The position numbers were made by a program, and so were the translations under genes. Shown in pieces: positions 8,181 through 17,036 of a stretch of 64,000 nucleotides of DNA. The stretch spans positions 328,083 to 392,082 of the forward strand of contig NZ_JAQGLB010000006.1 of assembly GCF_027853965.1 (NCBI RefSeq). Reading direction: 5' to 3'. The notes beneath the pieces are model-generated. The model was not told where the DNA came from and searched no databases. It saw only the letters and a list, made by a program, of their open reading frames with translations. Origin of the DNA: Saccharopolyspora indica. Lineage in GTDB: Bacteria > Actinomycetota > Actinomycetes > Mycobacteriales > Pseudonocardiaceae. Each line of letters begins with the position of its first letter. Position 1 is the stretch's first letter.

Positions 8181-9512
8181 GTGCGTCCAACGGTCCGTCG
8201 CAGCATCGCGTGCACGCTCGCCTCGGCAACTCTGGCGCTGTTCAGCCCCGTCGCATCGCAGGCGGCACCGAGCTGCACCGACCCGTCCCGCCCGCTGAGG
8301 GTCGAGGAGCAGCGGCTGTCCCAGCCGGTTCCGCAGGAACTGCTGGCCAGGAGCGGTTTCGCCGACATCGCCCCGGCGTTCGCCGCCGCGCTGTGCGAGG
8401 TGGGCGACCTGGCCGCCGCCGAGCGGCTGATCGGCTCCAGCGGCGACCAGGTGTGGGAGCGGGCGGTGGCGCGCTCCCAAGGCCGCGAAACCGCCGGTGA
8501 TCTGCCTGCGGCCGACGACCGCCCGCTGTACTGGGCGAGGCTGGGCATGACCGCCGCGCTGCGCCAGTGGACACCGTCGTTCCCGCTCGACGACGCGCAG
8601 CGCGAGCAGCTGCTGTGGAGCCTGGAGCAGCACTCGCGCGGGCAGACCTCCGTGCAGTTCCCCCGCGGTGCGGGCATCAAGCGCGTGCTGGTCAGCGGTT
8701 TCGACCCGTTCCAGCTCAACGGCGACATCCGCCGCAGCAACCCCTCCGGCGCCGCCGCGCTGGCGCTGGACGGGCTCGTGCTGAACACCGCGTCCGGGCC
8801 GGTCCGCGTGGAGACGGCGATGTTCCCGGTGCTGTGGAAGCCCTTCGAGCGGGGCATGGTCGAGCAGACCTTCCTCCCGCACCTGCGGCCCGGCCGCGAC
8901 CAGGTCGACCTGTTCGCCACCGTCAGCCAGGGCCGCCCGGAGCAGTTCGACGTCGAGCAGTGGAACGGCCGCTGGCACACCGGCGTGGACAACGACGACG
9001 AGCAGCGCGACGGCGTCGCCGAGATCCCGCCGGGCGTCCCGACGGTCGAACCGGCACCGGAGTTCGTGCCCTCCACCCAGCCCTACGCCGCCATCGTCAA
9101 CGCCGACACCGGCCGCTACCCGGTCTTCCACAACACCGAGGTCACCGAGATCCCGGCAGGCGCGACCGAACCCGTGGTGCGCCCCGACGGCCCGACGCCG
9201 GGCTCGGCGGCCCGCGCGGGCGGCGGCGGCAGCTACCTGTCCAACGAGATCGCCTACCGCACGACCCTGCTGCGGGACGCCGTCGGCGCGGACCTGCGCG
9301 GCGGCCACGTCCACACGCCGGTGCTGACCTTCGCCCCGGACAACGCCGAGGACGTGGTGGACCCGGTCTTCACCCGGAACCTGCAGGACATCATCGCCCA
9401 GGTCAGGGCCATCGTCGAAGTCGCGGCCACGGCCGAGGACGGCGAACCGGCGGTGACCGTGGCGAAGACCCCGCGCGACCGCATCGGCCGCGTTCCCGCG
9501 CCGACCATGTGA
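8181..9512 (+). CDS. Secreted pyroglutamyl-peptidase-like protein with Ser at the nucleophile position
   Basis: A 443-residue protein. A GTG start at 8181 is chosen because AAGGAGG lies five bases upstream and a signal peptide (RRSIACTLASATLALF, then ASQAAP) follows at once. The second half resembles peptidase family C15: VLVSGFDPF at about 169-177 and RRSNPSGAAAL match the substrate-binding start, and GHVHTP near His376 matches the catalytic-His region. Where C15 enzymes have a catalytic Cys in a YLCN-type motif, this protein has YLSN, with Ser354. It may be inactive or use another mechanism. The first ~150 residues are unique and probably form a separate domain. Confidence 0.7.
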   Translation: MRPTVRRSIACTLASATLALFSPVASQAAPSCTDPSRPLRVEEQRLSQPVPQELLARSGFADIAPAFAAALCEVGDLAAAERLIGSSGDQVWERAVARSQGRETAGDLPAADDRPLYWARLGMTAALRQWTPSFPLDDAQREQLLWSLEQHSRGQTSVQFPRGAGIKRVLVSGFDPFQLNGDIRRSNPSGAAALALDGLVLNTASGPVRVETAMFPVLWKPFERGMVEQTFLPHLRPGRDQVDLFATVSQGRPEQFDVEQWNGRWHTGVDNDDEQRDGVAEIPPGVPTVEPAPEFVPSTQPYAAIVNADTGRYPVFHNTEVTEIPAGATEPVVRPDGPTPGSAARAGGGGSYLSNEIAYRTTLLRDAVGADLRGGHVHTPVLTFAPDNAEDVVDPVFTRNLQDIIAQVRAIVEVAATAEDGEPAVTVAKTPRDRIGRVPAPTM

Positions 9513-9519
9513 CGGGACC

Positions 9520-9549
9520 GGTGCCGGGCCGGCGCGCCGGCCCGGCACC
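9520..9549. terminator. Perfect palindromic terminator hairpin
   Basis: Fifteen-base arms starting GGTGCCGGGCCGGCG form a perfect 30-base palindrome eight bases after the peptidase-like gene stop. There is no U run, as is common in high-GC actinobacteria. Confidence 0.75.
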
Positions 9550-9630
9550 ACGCCAGGTCCACTGTGGACGCGGACCCGGCGGGAGCCCGAGCCGTGAACA
9601 CCGGCCGGATGACTACGCAACCAAGCGGAC

Positions 9631-9636
9631 TAGACT
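9631..9636 (+). promoter_or_regulatory. -10 element of a probable leaderless promoter
   Basis: TAGACT (TANNNT) ends seven bases before the GTG start at 9644, and no ribosome site is present. A copy of GACTACGCA occurs on either side (9611 and 9633). The mRNA probably begins at the start codon. Confidence 0.5.
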
Positions 9637-9643
9637 ACGCACC

Positions 9644-12600
9644 GTGGCGTCAACGGGACTCATCGGACGGGATCATCCGGCAAAGGCACTACGCGGCGAG
9701 GTCGATCGGACGCTTGACAGCCACGGCGGTCTGGTGCTGGTGACGGGCGAAGCGGGAATCGGCAAGACGACCCTCGCCGCCGACGCCGCTGATCACGCCA
9801 AGCGCGAGGGTGCCACCACGTTCAGCAGCGCGTGCTGGGACGGCGAAGGCGCCCCCGGCTACTGGCCGTGGGTGCAGGTCGTGCGCCACCTCCGCCGGAA
9901 CACGCCCGAGCCGGTGTGGGCCGAGGCGACCAGCAACGCGGGTTCCGCGCTGGCCGCGCTCCTCGGCGATGCCCGCAACGACGATGCCCGGTCGGCTCCG
10001 CACAGCCCGTTCCAGCTCTACGACGCCGTCACCACCCTGCTGGTGACGGCATCGCGCCACCGCCCCCTGGTGGTCGTGCTGGAGGACCTGCACTGGGCCG
10101 ACGCGGCGTCGATCAAGCTGCTGGGTTTCGTCGCCCAGCACGCGTGGTTCGAGAACCTGCTGGTGATCGGCACGTACCGAGACGTCGAGATCGAGTTCGC
10201 CGATCCCCAGCTGGAGTCGCTGATGCGCCCGCTGGTGTCGCGGGCGACGACCATCGCGCTGGACGGGCTCAACCGCGACGAGGTCGCCGCACTCGTCACC
10301 CGCACCACCGGGCGCACGGCGGATCCGGACCTCATCGCCGAAATCCACCAGCGCACCGGGGGAAACCCGTTCTTCGTCGAGCAGACCGCGCGGCTGTGGC
10401 AGAGCGGCAACCCGGTCACCGCAGCGCCGCCCAGCGTCCGAGCCGCTCTCCAGCAGCGGCTCTCGCTGCTCCCGGAAGAAGTCGTCGAGCTGATGACCAC
10501 CGCCACGGTGCTCGGCCGGGAGTTCCACCTGGAGCTGGTGGCCAAGGCGGCGGACACCAGCATCGGCCAGGTCGAGCGGCTGCTCGAGGTGGCGGTCCGG
10601 GCGCGCCTGATGCAGTGGCTGGACGCGGATCTGCTCACCTTCACCCATGATCTGGTGCGGGAACTGCTCTACCACGCGATCGACGACGACCAGCGGCGCC
10701 AGCGCCACGCCACCGTGGTGCGAGCCCTGACCTCCTCCCGCGCCCTGGCCGCGCAGGTGCTGCCTTCCGACCTCGCCCGCCACGCCTATCTCGCCACACC
10801 GCTGCTGGAGCCCGCGGAAGCCGTGGAGCACCTGCTCGCCGCAGCCCGCGTCGCGTCGGGCAAGCTCGCGCTGGAGGAAGCCGTCGGACACTACCGGCGC
10901 GCGCTCGAACTGGTCCCGGCCGGTGATCGCCGGAGATGGGCCATCATCGGCCTGGACCTCGGCACCGCCCAGTACTACGCCGACGACGTCGCCGGCGGGC
11001 AGCAGACGTTCGAGGACGTCGTCGCCATCGCCCGCGAGCTCGACGACGGCGAGCTGCTGGCGCGGGCCGCGCTGACCTTGCACGGGCTGAGCCACCCGAC
11101 CAGGAAGCAGCAGCTGGAGATCGACCTCATCAACGAAGCGCACCGCAAGCTGCTGTCGGAGAGCACCCGGGCAGGTGGCCAGCGGCCGCGGTACGCAGCC
11201 GCCCGGAACCAGAGCGCGTTCGACCGCGCCGCCCAGGAGTTGAGCGCGCACACCGCGGTGCTCGCCCGGCAGGGCATGGACGACGAAGCGCTCGGGCGCA
11301 GTCTGCTGGCGCGCCACGACGCGATCCTCGGGCCGGGCACGGCGGCCGAGCGCTTGTCGATCATCGACGAGATGCGTGCGGTCGCGCAGCGCACCGCTGA
11401 TCGCGAGCTCGGACTGCACGCGTCCCAGCTGCGCATCGGTGCGCTGCTGGAGCAGGGTGATCCGCGCTGCCTGGACGAGCTCAACGCCTTCGCCGCCGAG
11501 GCCGACCGCACCGGTCTCGCCCGCTTCTTCTTCGAATCCTGCTGGATCCGGGCGACCTTCGCCACGATGACCGGGCGCTTCGACGACGCCAGGTCGCTCA
11601 TCGAGCGGGCCGCGAACCTCGACGAGCAGCCCTTCGTCAACAGCTCGCGGGTCGGCCGCCACCTCCGGTGGGCCTGCGAACTCCGGCAAGGCCGGTTCGC
11701 CGAGGTCGACACCCTGCTGGCCCAGTTGACCGACGACGACCACCCGGTCCTCCGGCTGATCAAGGCGACTTCCGCGGTGCAGATGGGTGATCTCGAATCG
11801 GCGCTGCGGCACCTCACCGAGATCACCGCGCGCAGCGAGACCTACCACGGCTGGTTCGCCCCGCTGTGGTTGCGGTTCCAGGCCCAGACCGCCGCTGCCT
11901 CCCGGGACCCGGAGCTGTGCGAACGCGCCCGGGAAGCGATCGCCCCGTACCGCGACCAGTGGGCGGTGACGGCGGGAGCGACCGTCGACGGCCCGATGGT
12001 CTTCTGGTCCGCGTCGTTGGACGCCGCGCAGCAGCGCTGGGACGACGCGGTGGCCGGATTCCGCACCGCGCGCCAGGCCGCCGATCGGCTGCGCGCCCGC
12101 CCCTGGTCGCTGGAGGCGCGCGCCCGGCTGGCCGAAGTCCTGCTCGCCAGGGGAAGCACCGGAGATGCCGCGGAAGCCGACCAGCTCCTGTCGGACGTGC
12201 GAGCTGAGGCGACCGAGCTGGGCATGGCGTACCTGGCCGAACAGGCCGCGAACCTCGGCCCGGTGGGCCCCGCACCCGTTGCCGTGCCCGCCGGAACCGC
12301 GTTCCGCTTCGACGGGGAGGTGTGGACGCTCAGCTACCACGGCACGACGGTGCACCTCCCGGACGCCAAGGGGCTGCGGGACCTGCACGTGCTGCTCGGT
12401 CGCCCCGGGACCGAGGTTCCGGCCGTCCAGCTGCTCAACCCGGCAGGCGGCGAGATCGTGGTCTCCGCGCGCAGCCTCGGCGGTGACGCCGTGCTGGACA
12501 AGGAGGCGAAGCTCCAGTACCGGCGGCGGCTCGCGCAGCTCGACGAGGAGATCGACCGCGCTGTCGACCTCGGCGACGACGAGCGCGCGGCGGCGCTGGA

Positions 12601-12838
12601 CACCGAACGCCAGGCCCTGCTCGACGAGCTGCGCGCCGCGGCAGGTCTGGCCGGCCGGCCGCGGCGGCTCGGCGATGAGGCCGAGCGGGCGCGGAAAGCG
12701 GTCACCAACCGCATCCGCGACACGCTCCGGCGGCTCGACCAGCGCCACCCGGCGCTCGCCGAGCACCTGCGGGCGTCGGTCTCCACCGGCGCTACCTGCC
12801 GCTACCAGCCCAGCACCGAGATCGACTGGGCGCTGTGA
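9644..12838 (+). CDS. Large AAA/STAND ATPase regulator-like protein
   Basis: A 1064-residue protein beginning VASTGLIGRD. It has an intact Walker A (GEAGIGKTT, residues 35-43) and a Walker B with LEDLHWAD around residue 145, as in AAA_16 ATPases of LAL and BTAD regulators. A long helical repeat region of TPR type fills roughly residues 370-860. The C-terminus has no LuxR helix-turn-helix. Instead a small beta domain (FDGEVWTLSYHGTTVHLPDAKG split) is followed by a charged coiled coil near 960-1040. It could be a DNA-independent ATPase sensor or use an unrecognised DNA-binding domain. It is transcribed alone and ends against the convergent ABC exporter. Confidence 0.75.
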   Translation: MASTGLIGRDHPAKALRGEVDRTLDSHGGLVLVTGEAGIGKTTLAADAADHAKREGATTFSSACWDGEGAPGYWPWVQVVRHLRRNTPEPVWAEATSNAGSALAALLGDARNDDARSAPHSPFQLYDAVTTLLVTASRHRPLVVVLEDLHWADAASIKLLGFVAQHAWFENLLVIGTYRDVEIEFADPQLESLMRPLVSRATTIALDGLNRDEVAALVTRTTGRTADPDLIAEIHQRTGGNPFFVEQTARLWQSGNPVTAAPPSVRAALQQRLSLLPEEVVELMTTATVLGREFHLELVAKAADTSIGQVERLLEVAVRARLMQWLDADLLTFTHDLVRELLYHAIDDDQRRQRHATVVRALTSSRALAAQVLPSDLARHAYLATPLLEPAEAVEHLLAAARVASGKLALEEAVGHYRRALELVPAGDRRRWAIIGLDLGTAQYYADDVAGGQQTFEDVVAIARELDDGELLARAALTLHGLSHPTRKQQLEIDLINEAHRKLLSESTRAGGQRPRYAAARNQSAFDRAAQELSAHTAVLARQGMDDEALGRSLLARHDAILGPGTAAERLSIIDEMRAVAQRTADRELGLHASQLRIGALLEQGDPRCLDELNAFAAEADRTGLARFFFESCWIRATFATMTGRFDDARSLIERAANLDEQPFVNSSRVGRHLRWACELRQGRFAEVDTLLAQLTDDDHPVLRLIKATSAVQMGDLESALRHLTEITARSETYHGWFAPLWLRFQAQTAAASRDPELCERAREAIAPYRDQWAVTAGATVDGPMVFWSASLDAAQQRWDDAVAGFRTARQAADRLRARPWSLEARARLAEVLLARGSTGDAAEADQLLSDVRAEATELGMAYLAEQAANLGPVGPAPVAVPAGTAFRFDGEVWTLSYHGTTVHLPDAKGLRDLHVLLGRPGTEVPAVQLLNPAGGEIVVSARSLGGDAVLDKEAKLQYRRRLAQLDEEIDRAVDLGDDERAAALDTERQALLDELRAAAGLAGRPRRLGDEAERARKAVTNRIRDTLRRLDQRHPALAEHLRASVSTGATCRYQPSTEIDWAL

Positions 12839-12861
12839 CGGTGCACCCCGCCACAGCGCCC
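12828..12861. terminator. Bidirectional terminator between convergent genes
   Basis: Ten-base perfect arms (GGGCGCTGTG and its complement) with a 14-base loop. The left arm overlaps the stop codon of the ATPase gene and the right arm lies eight bases beyond the stop of the minus-strand permease gene. It can serve both strands. Confidence 0.6.
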
Positions 12862-12868
12862 GGCACCA

Positions 12869-13711
12869 CTACATGCGGTTGTAGCGGCGCATGGTCAGGG
12901 TTCCGAAGACGACGACCAGCCCGGCGCAGGACAGCAGGACCAGAACGACCGAATCCAGCGCGTCCGCACCGGACATCAGCGCGCGCATCGCGGTGACCAG
13001 GTGCGCGATCGGGTTGACCCCGACGAACGCCTGGAGCCAGCCCGGCATCGTCTCCGGCTGCACGAAGACGTTGCTGGTGAACACCAGCGGCATCATCACC
13101 AGCATGCCGACGCCCTGGACCGCCTTCTCGCTGCGCATCAGCAGGCCGAGCGCGGTCCACACCCAGGACAGGCTGAACGCGAAGGCGAGCAGCAGCGCCA
13201 CCGCCGCCAGCACGCCCAGCGGCCCGCCCGCCGGGCGGAAACCGAGGATCAGCCCGAGGACGATCATCACCACCGAGGCGAGCGCGTACCGCACCACGTC
13301 CCCGAGCAGGGCACCGACCAGCGCGGCGGGCCGCCAGATCGGCAGGGTGCGGAACCGGTCGAACACGCCCTTGCTGACGTCGATGTTCAACGCCGTCCCG
13401 GTGTACCAGGTGGTCATGACCACGCTCATCACCATGATGCCGGGGTGCAGGTACTGCAGGTACTCCCCCGGCGACCCGGCCAGCGCACCGCCGAAGAGGA
13501 AGGTGAACATCAGCGTCAGCATGATGGGGAACGCGGTGACGTCGAAGAGCTGCTCCGGGACGTGCTTGATCTTCAGCATCGCCCGCCAGCCGAAGGTCAG
13601 CGACGCCGACAGCGCGCTCGGGCGGTCCGGCCGCTCCTCCGGTTCCAGGACGGTGCGCAGGTCTTCGCGCACGGCGCCGGCCGCGCGGATCTGCGGTGAC
13701 GTGCTCGTCAT
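12869..13711 (-). CDS. ABC-2 type exporter permease (DrrB-like)
   Basis: A 280-residue integral membrane protein of the ABC-2 family with about six hydrophobic segments (for example [16 protein letters not shown] and [17 protein letters not shown]). It starts by a four-base overlap with the upstream ATPase gene, so the two are translationally coupled. With the DrrA-like partner it should form a drug exporter of the daunorubicin-resistance type. At the end of a polyketide cluster it is a plausible self-resistance pump, though it lies beyond an opposing two-gene unit and could be unrelated. Confidence 0.85.
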   Translation of the reverse strand: MTSTSPQIRAAGAVREDLRTVLEPEERPDRPSALSASLTFGWRAMLKIKHVPEQLFDVTAFPIMLTLMFTFLFGGALAGSPGEYLQYLHPGIMVMSVVMTTWYTGTALNIDVSKGVFDRFRTLPIWRPAALVGALLGDVVRYALASVVMIVLGLILGFRPAGGPLGVLAAVALLLAFAFSLSWVWTALGLLMRSEKAVQGVGMLVMMPLVFTSNVFVQPETMPGWLQAFVGVNPIAHLVTAMRALMSGADALDSVVLVLLSCAGLVVVFGTLTMRRYNRM

Positions 13712-14736
13712 CGGGACTCCTCGGTGGTTTCGTCGTTCTCGTCGGTGAGGGCGAGGAAGACCTCGTCCAGGCTCGGCCGCCCCAGGCTGAAGCCCGCGAT
13801 CGCGATGCCCTCCCTGGACAGCTCGCCGAATGCGGCCGACATCCGGTCGCCCAGCCGCAGGCCCGCCTGCTGCGCGGACAGCCGCGCGGAGAGGACCGCG
13901 GCGTCCAGTTCGGGGTGGGCTTCGACGCCGAGCACCCTGCCGAGCACCTGCTGCGCGGCCGCTCGCTGCTCGGGGTCCTGGAGCCGGATGGAGACCGACC
14001 CGGCTCCGACGGATTCCTTGAGCCCGTCCGGGGTGTTCTCCGCGATCACCACGCCGCGGTCGATGACGGCGATCCGGGCGGCGAGCTGGTCGGCCTCCTC
14101 CAGGTACTGGGTGGTGAGCAGGACGGTGGTGCCTCCGTCGGCCAGTGCCCGCACGATCTCCCAGACCTGGTTGCGGCTGCGCGGGTCCAGCCCGGTGGTG
14201 GGCTCGTCCAGGAACAGCAGCCGCGGCGCGCTGAGGATGCTGCACGCGATGTCCAGTCTCCGCCGCATGCCGCCGGAGAAGTTCTTCACCTGCCGGCCGG
14301 CCGCCTCTCCCAGGCCGAAGGCCTCCAGCAGCTGCTCGGCCCGGGACACCGCCGCCGGCTTGCGGTGGCCGAGCAACCGGGCGAGCAGGGTGACGTTCTC
14401 CGCCGCGGTCAGCTCCTCGTCGACCGAGGCGTACTGCCCGGTCAGGCTGATCGACCTGCGCACCGAATCCGGCTCGAGCACCACGTCGTGGCCCAGCACG
14501 CGGGCGGTCCCGCCGTCCGGTCGCAGGAGGGTGGACAGCATCTTGACGGTGGTCGTCTTGCCCGCACCGTTGGGCCCCAGCACCCCGTACACCGACCCGG
14601 CGGGAACGGCCAGGTCCACCCCGGCGACCGCCCGGTGCGAACCGAACTTCTTGACCAGGCCGAAGGCCTCGATGGCCAGGTCGACCCCCTCGGGCACCGG
14701 TGCTTCGGAAGATCCGGTGCCGACTGCGGTAGTCAT
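13708..14736 (-). CDS. ABC exporter ATP-binding protein (DrrA-like)
   Basis: A 342-residue nucleotide-binding subunit. It has Walker A ([10 protein letters not shown]), Q-loop near [11 protein letters not shown], signature [10 protein letters not shown], Walker [13 protein letters not shown], and the C-terminal extension ending [10 protein letters not shown] that marks the DrrA family. It powers the DrrB-like permease encoded just downstream. The promoter region contains a large nested inverted repeat shared with a divergent small gene, which suggests ligand-controlled expression. Confidence 0.9.
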   Translation of the reverse strand: MTTAVGTGSSEAPVPEGVDLAIEAFGLVKKFGSHRAVAGVDLAVPAGSVYGVLGPNGAGKTTTVKMLSTLLRPDGGTARVLGHDVVLEPDSVRRSISLTGQYASVDEELTAAENVTLLARLLGHRKPAAVSRAEQLLEAFGLGEAAGRQVKNFSGGMRRRLDIACSILSAPRLLFLDEPTTGLDPRSRNQVWEIVRALADGGTTVLLTTQYLEEADQLAARIAVIDRGVVIAENTPDGLKESVGAGSVSIRLQDPEQRAAAQQVLGRVLGVEAHPELDAAVLSARLSAQQAGLRLGDRMSAAFGELSREGIAIAGFSLGRPSLDEVFLALTDENDETTEESR

Positions 14737-14772
14737 GGCGAACTCCTAGCTTCGCGACGCCGACTTTCGGCT

Positions 14773-14860
14773 GTCACCCGGCAGGCGCCAGTTCCGGAAT
14801 GGCGAGCCGCTAGACCGGCTCTCGCACCGGCCAGGCACCGTCTGGCGCCCACCGGGTGAC
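14773..14860. promoter_or_regulatory. Nested inverted repeats in the divergent exporter promoter
   Basis: Two 19-base arms, 14773-14791 (GTCACCCGGCAGGCGCCAG) and 14842-14860, match as an inverted repeat at 17 of 19 positions. They flank 50 bases that hold a second, imperfect inverted repeat (GGCGAGCC ... GGCTCTCGC, about 14801-14825). TAGACC at 14811 could be a -10 element. The symmetry suggests a regulator-binding region serving both directions. Confidence 0.5.
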
Positions 14861-14880
14861 ACGAACCAGCAGGAGGGCAC

Positions 14881-15042
14881 ATGTCCGACAACTCGACCGG
14901 TGACCGGATCCGGGTAGCGGTGATCCTCGACGACGCCATCGCGATCGTCATCGGCCGCGATGGCGACCGCCACATCGACCTGGACGTCGTCCCGCTCGAC
15001 GAGGACTTCGAGTTCCCGGCTCGGCCCAGGGCGTCCAGCTGA
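14881..15042 (+). CDS. Small acidic protein of unknown function (53 aa)
   Basis: An ATG preceded by AGGAGGG (six bases upstream) opens a 53-codon frame encoding MSDNSTGDRIRVAVIL and a second half rich in Asp and Glu (HIDLDVVPLDEDFEF). Codon use fits the strand. It ends 58 bases before the NmrA-like reductase gene, so the pair may be an operon. No family is recognised. Its position opposite a drug-exporter operon makes a regulatory or immunity role possible, but this is a guess. Confidence 0.6.
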   Translation: MSDNSTGDRIRVAVILDDAIAIVIGRDGDRHIDLDVVPLDEDFEFPARPRASS

Positions 15043-15100
15043 TCTGCTGGGCAGGCCCGGTGTCATCCCACGATTCCCGGAAGATGAGCAGGAGGAAGTG

Positions 15101-15916
15101 ATGACGGTATTGGTGACCGGTGCGACCGGAACCGTCGGCCGCCACATCGTGCGCGGGCTGATCGATCGCGGGCAGCAGGTGCGCGCGCTGACCCGCAACC
15201 CCGCGACGGCGGCGCTGCCGGACGGTGCGGAGGTCGCGGCAGGCGACCTGGCCGACCCCGGAACGCTGTCGGAGGCGTTCGAGGGGGTCGAGGCGATGCA
15301 CCTGATCTCGTTCGCCGACGCGGCCTACTCACCGCTGCGGACAGCGCCCGAGGTGCTCGAACTCGCGCTGCGGGCCGGGGTCCGGCGGATCACCGTGCTC
15401 ACCGGCTTCGCACCGGGACCGGTCGAGCGAGCGGTGGAAGCGGCCGGGGTGGAGTGGACCCACGTCCAGCCGGTGGAGTTCATGGCCAACGCCCTGGCGT
15501 GGTCGGACGCGGTCCGGGCAGGGGTCGTGGAGATCCCGTTCGCCCACACCCGCAGCGCCATGGTGCACGAGGCCGACATCGCCGCCGTCGCGGTGACCGC
15601 GCTGGTGGAGGACGGCCACTCCGGCAAGGCCTACACCGTGACCGGCCCGGAGGCCATCAGCTACGCCGAAGCGGTGCGCACCGTCGGCGAGGTCGTCGGG
15701 AAGCCGATCCGCCTCGTGGAGCTCACCGAGGAGCAGGCCCGCGCCGAATTCCGCGAGGCCGGCTATTCGGAGGCGGAGGTCGACGAGTTCGTCGAGCTGG
15801 GGTCGAACCCGCCGGAGCACGCGCGCACGGTCGCCCCCACGGTTCGCGAGGTCACCGGCACGCCGGGCCGGACCTTCGCCGAGTGGGTCGCCGAGAACGC
15901 GGCTGCCTTCCGCTGA
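15101..15916 (+). CDS. NmrA-like NAD(P)-binding oxidoreductase/sensor
   Basis: A 271-residue atypical SDR. TGATGTVGRHIVRGL at residues 6-20 is the Rossmann dinucleotide loop. There is no YxxxK catalytic pair, as is usual for the NmrA subfamily. The ATG at 15101 has AGCAGGAGGAAG upstream. Related proteins are azoreductase-like or redox sensors. It is on the opposite strand to the polyketide genes and converges on the acyltransferase gene. It could supply the ketoreductase missing from the angucycline set, but nothing in the sequence proves that. Confidence 0.8.
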   Translation: MTVLVTGATGTVGRHIVRGLIDRGQQVRALTRNPATAALPDGAEVAAGDLADPGTLSEAFEGVEAMHLISFADAAYSPLRTAPEVLELALRAGVRRITVLTGFAPGPVERAVEAAGVEWTHVQPVEFMANALAWSDAVRAGVVEIPFAHTRSAMVHEADIAAVAVTALVEDGHSGKAYTVTGPEAISYAEAVRTVGEVVGKPIRLVELTEEQARAEFREAGYSEAEVDEFVELGSNPPEHARTVAPTVREVTGTPGRTFAEWVAENAAAFR

Positions 15917-15922
15917 TCGCGG

Positions 15923-15968
15923 CTCACCGGTGTCGTCGGGTGCGATCGCAACCGGCGACACCGGTGAG
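15923..15968. terminator. Bidirectional terminator at the 3' end of the polyketide cluster
   Basis: Perfect 13-base arms (CTCACCGGTGTCG and its complement) enclose a 20-base loop that itself contains the palindrome TGCGATCGCA. It lies between the convergent NmrA-like and acyltransferase genes and can stop transcripts from both sides. Confidence 0.7.
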
Positions 15969-15981
15969 GCCGGGATCCTGG

Positions 15982-16977
15982 TCAGAGGCCGCCCGGCAGC
16001 ACTCCGCCGCGAGGCTCCGGGCGCGAGCTGCCGGACGGCGCGAGGGCGGTGAGCGTTTCGGCGATCTGGCGGGCGGTGCTCGTCGAGCAGGTGGAGACGC
16101 CCGGTGCGATCCGGCGGCACAGGCCGCCCAGCACCCGCCCCGCGCCCACCTCGACGAAGGTCGAGATCCCGCCGCCGGCCATGCGCGTCACCGCCTCGGT
16201 CCAGCGGACCCGGCCGGTCATCTGGCGCTGCAAGCTGCGCAGCGCCGCTTCGCCGCTGGTGATGCGGTCCGCGGTGACGCTGGAGACCACCGGGAGGAGC
16301 GGGTCCCGGAACTCGACCCCGGCCAGCTCGGCGGAGAACTCCTCCGCCACCTCCCGCAGCAGGCCGCAGTGCGCGGCCCCGCGAACCCCGAGCACGACGA
16401 CCTTCTCGGCGCCCGCAGCCGAGGCGAGCTGCCGCAGCCGGGCCACGGCGTCGACGCGGCCGGACACCACCACTTGCGCGGGCTCGTTGTCGTTGGCGAC
16501 CTCCACCGGCTGGCCGGTGGCCGCCGTGGCCTCCGCGCACAGCCGGTCCACCACCGGCAGGCCCAGTCCGACCACGGCGGCCGTGGATCCCGGATTCCGC
16601 TCGTTGAACGCCGCCATGAGCTGCCCGCGCACGTGGGTGAGCCGCAGCGCGTCGGTCCAGTCGAGCACTCCGGCGAAGACCAGCGCGGCGTACTCGCCCA
16701 GGCTGTGCCCGGCCACCAAACCGGGCCGGACTCCCTTGCGCCGCAACAGCTCACCGGTCACCACGCTGGTGAGCAGCACAGCCGGCTGGGTCGCGGCGGC
16801 GTCGTTCAGCTTCGCCGCCGGGCCGTGCCAGCACAGCTCGGACAGCGGCAGGCCGAGCACCTGGTCCGCTCGCCGGTAGTACTCGGCGGCCAGATCCGGC
16901 ATCAGCTCGAGCAGGCCCCGGCCCATGCCCACGCGCTGCGAACCCTGGCCGGGGAACACGAAAGCCGTCCTGTTCAC
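15982..16977 (-). CDS. Malonyl-CoA:ACP acyltransferase-like protein
   Basis: A 331-residue acyltransferase that loads acyl groups from CoA onto ACP. The active-site Ser92 is in GHSLGEY, Arg117 in HVRGQLM and His203 in AAHCGLL. The GTG start at 16977 follows a strong AGGAGGAGGTAAT site. It is the last gene of the minus-strand polyketide run. Angucycline clusters usually borrow the fatty-acid malonyltransferase, and no KSIII priming enzyme is seen here. It may therefore supply malonyl units locally or edit starter loading, as AT proteins do in some type II systems. Confidence 0.85.
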   Translation of the reverse strand: MNRTAFVFPGQGSQRVGMGRGLLELMPDLAAEYYRRADQVLGLPLSELCWHGPAAKLNDAAATQPAVLLTSVVTGELLRRKGVRPGLVAGHSLGEYAALVFAGVLDWTDALRLTHVRGQLMAAFNERNPGSTAAVVGLGLPVVDRLCAEATAATGQPVEVANDNEPAQVVVSGRVDAVARLRQLASAAGAEKVVVLGVRGAAHCGLLREVAEEFSAELAGVEFRDPLLPVVSSVTADRITSGEAALRSLQRQMTGRVRWTEAVTRMAGGGISTFVEVGAGRVLGGLCRRIAPGVSTCSTSTARQIAETLTALAPSGSSRPEPRGGVLPGGL

Positions 16978-17036
16978 AGGATTACCTCCTCCTCTTCGCA
17001 GCGGCGAGGGATGCCGGTGCACGTGGGCGGCGTCGA

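Noticed and set aside
9689..12766. Very long open frame on the minus strand opposite the ATPase gene
   Set aside because: It has no recognisable domain, and the plus-strand frame has Walker motifs and a clear start. Long antisense frames are expected at this GC content.
12869..14736. Anthracycline assignment based on the DrrAB-like exporter
   Set aside because: The PgaE-like oxygenase and UrdF/JadI-like cyclase and the gene order fit angucyclines; DrrAB-like pumps occur widely, and no aklanonic-acid methyltransferase or methyl ester cyclase was found.
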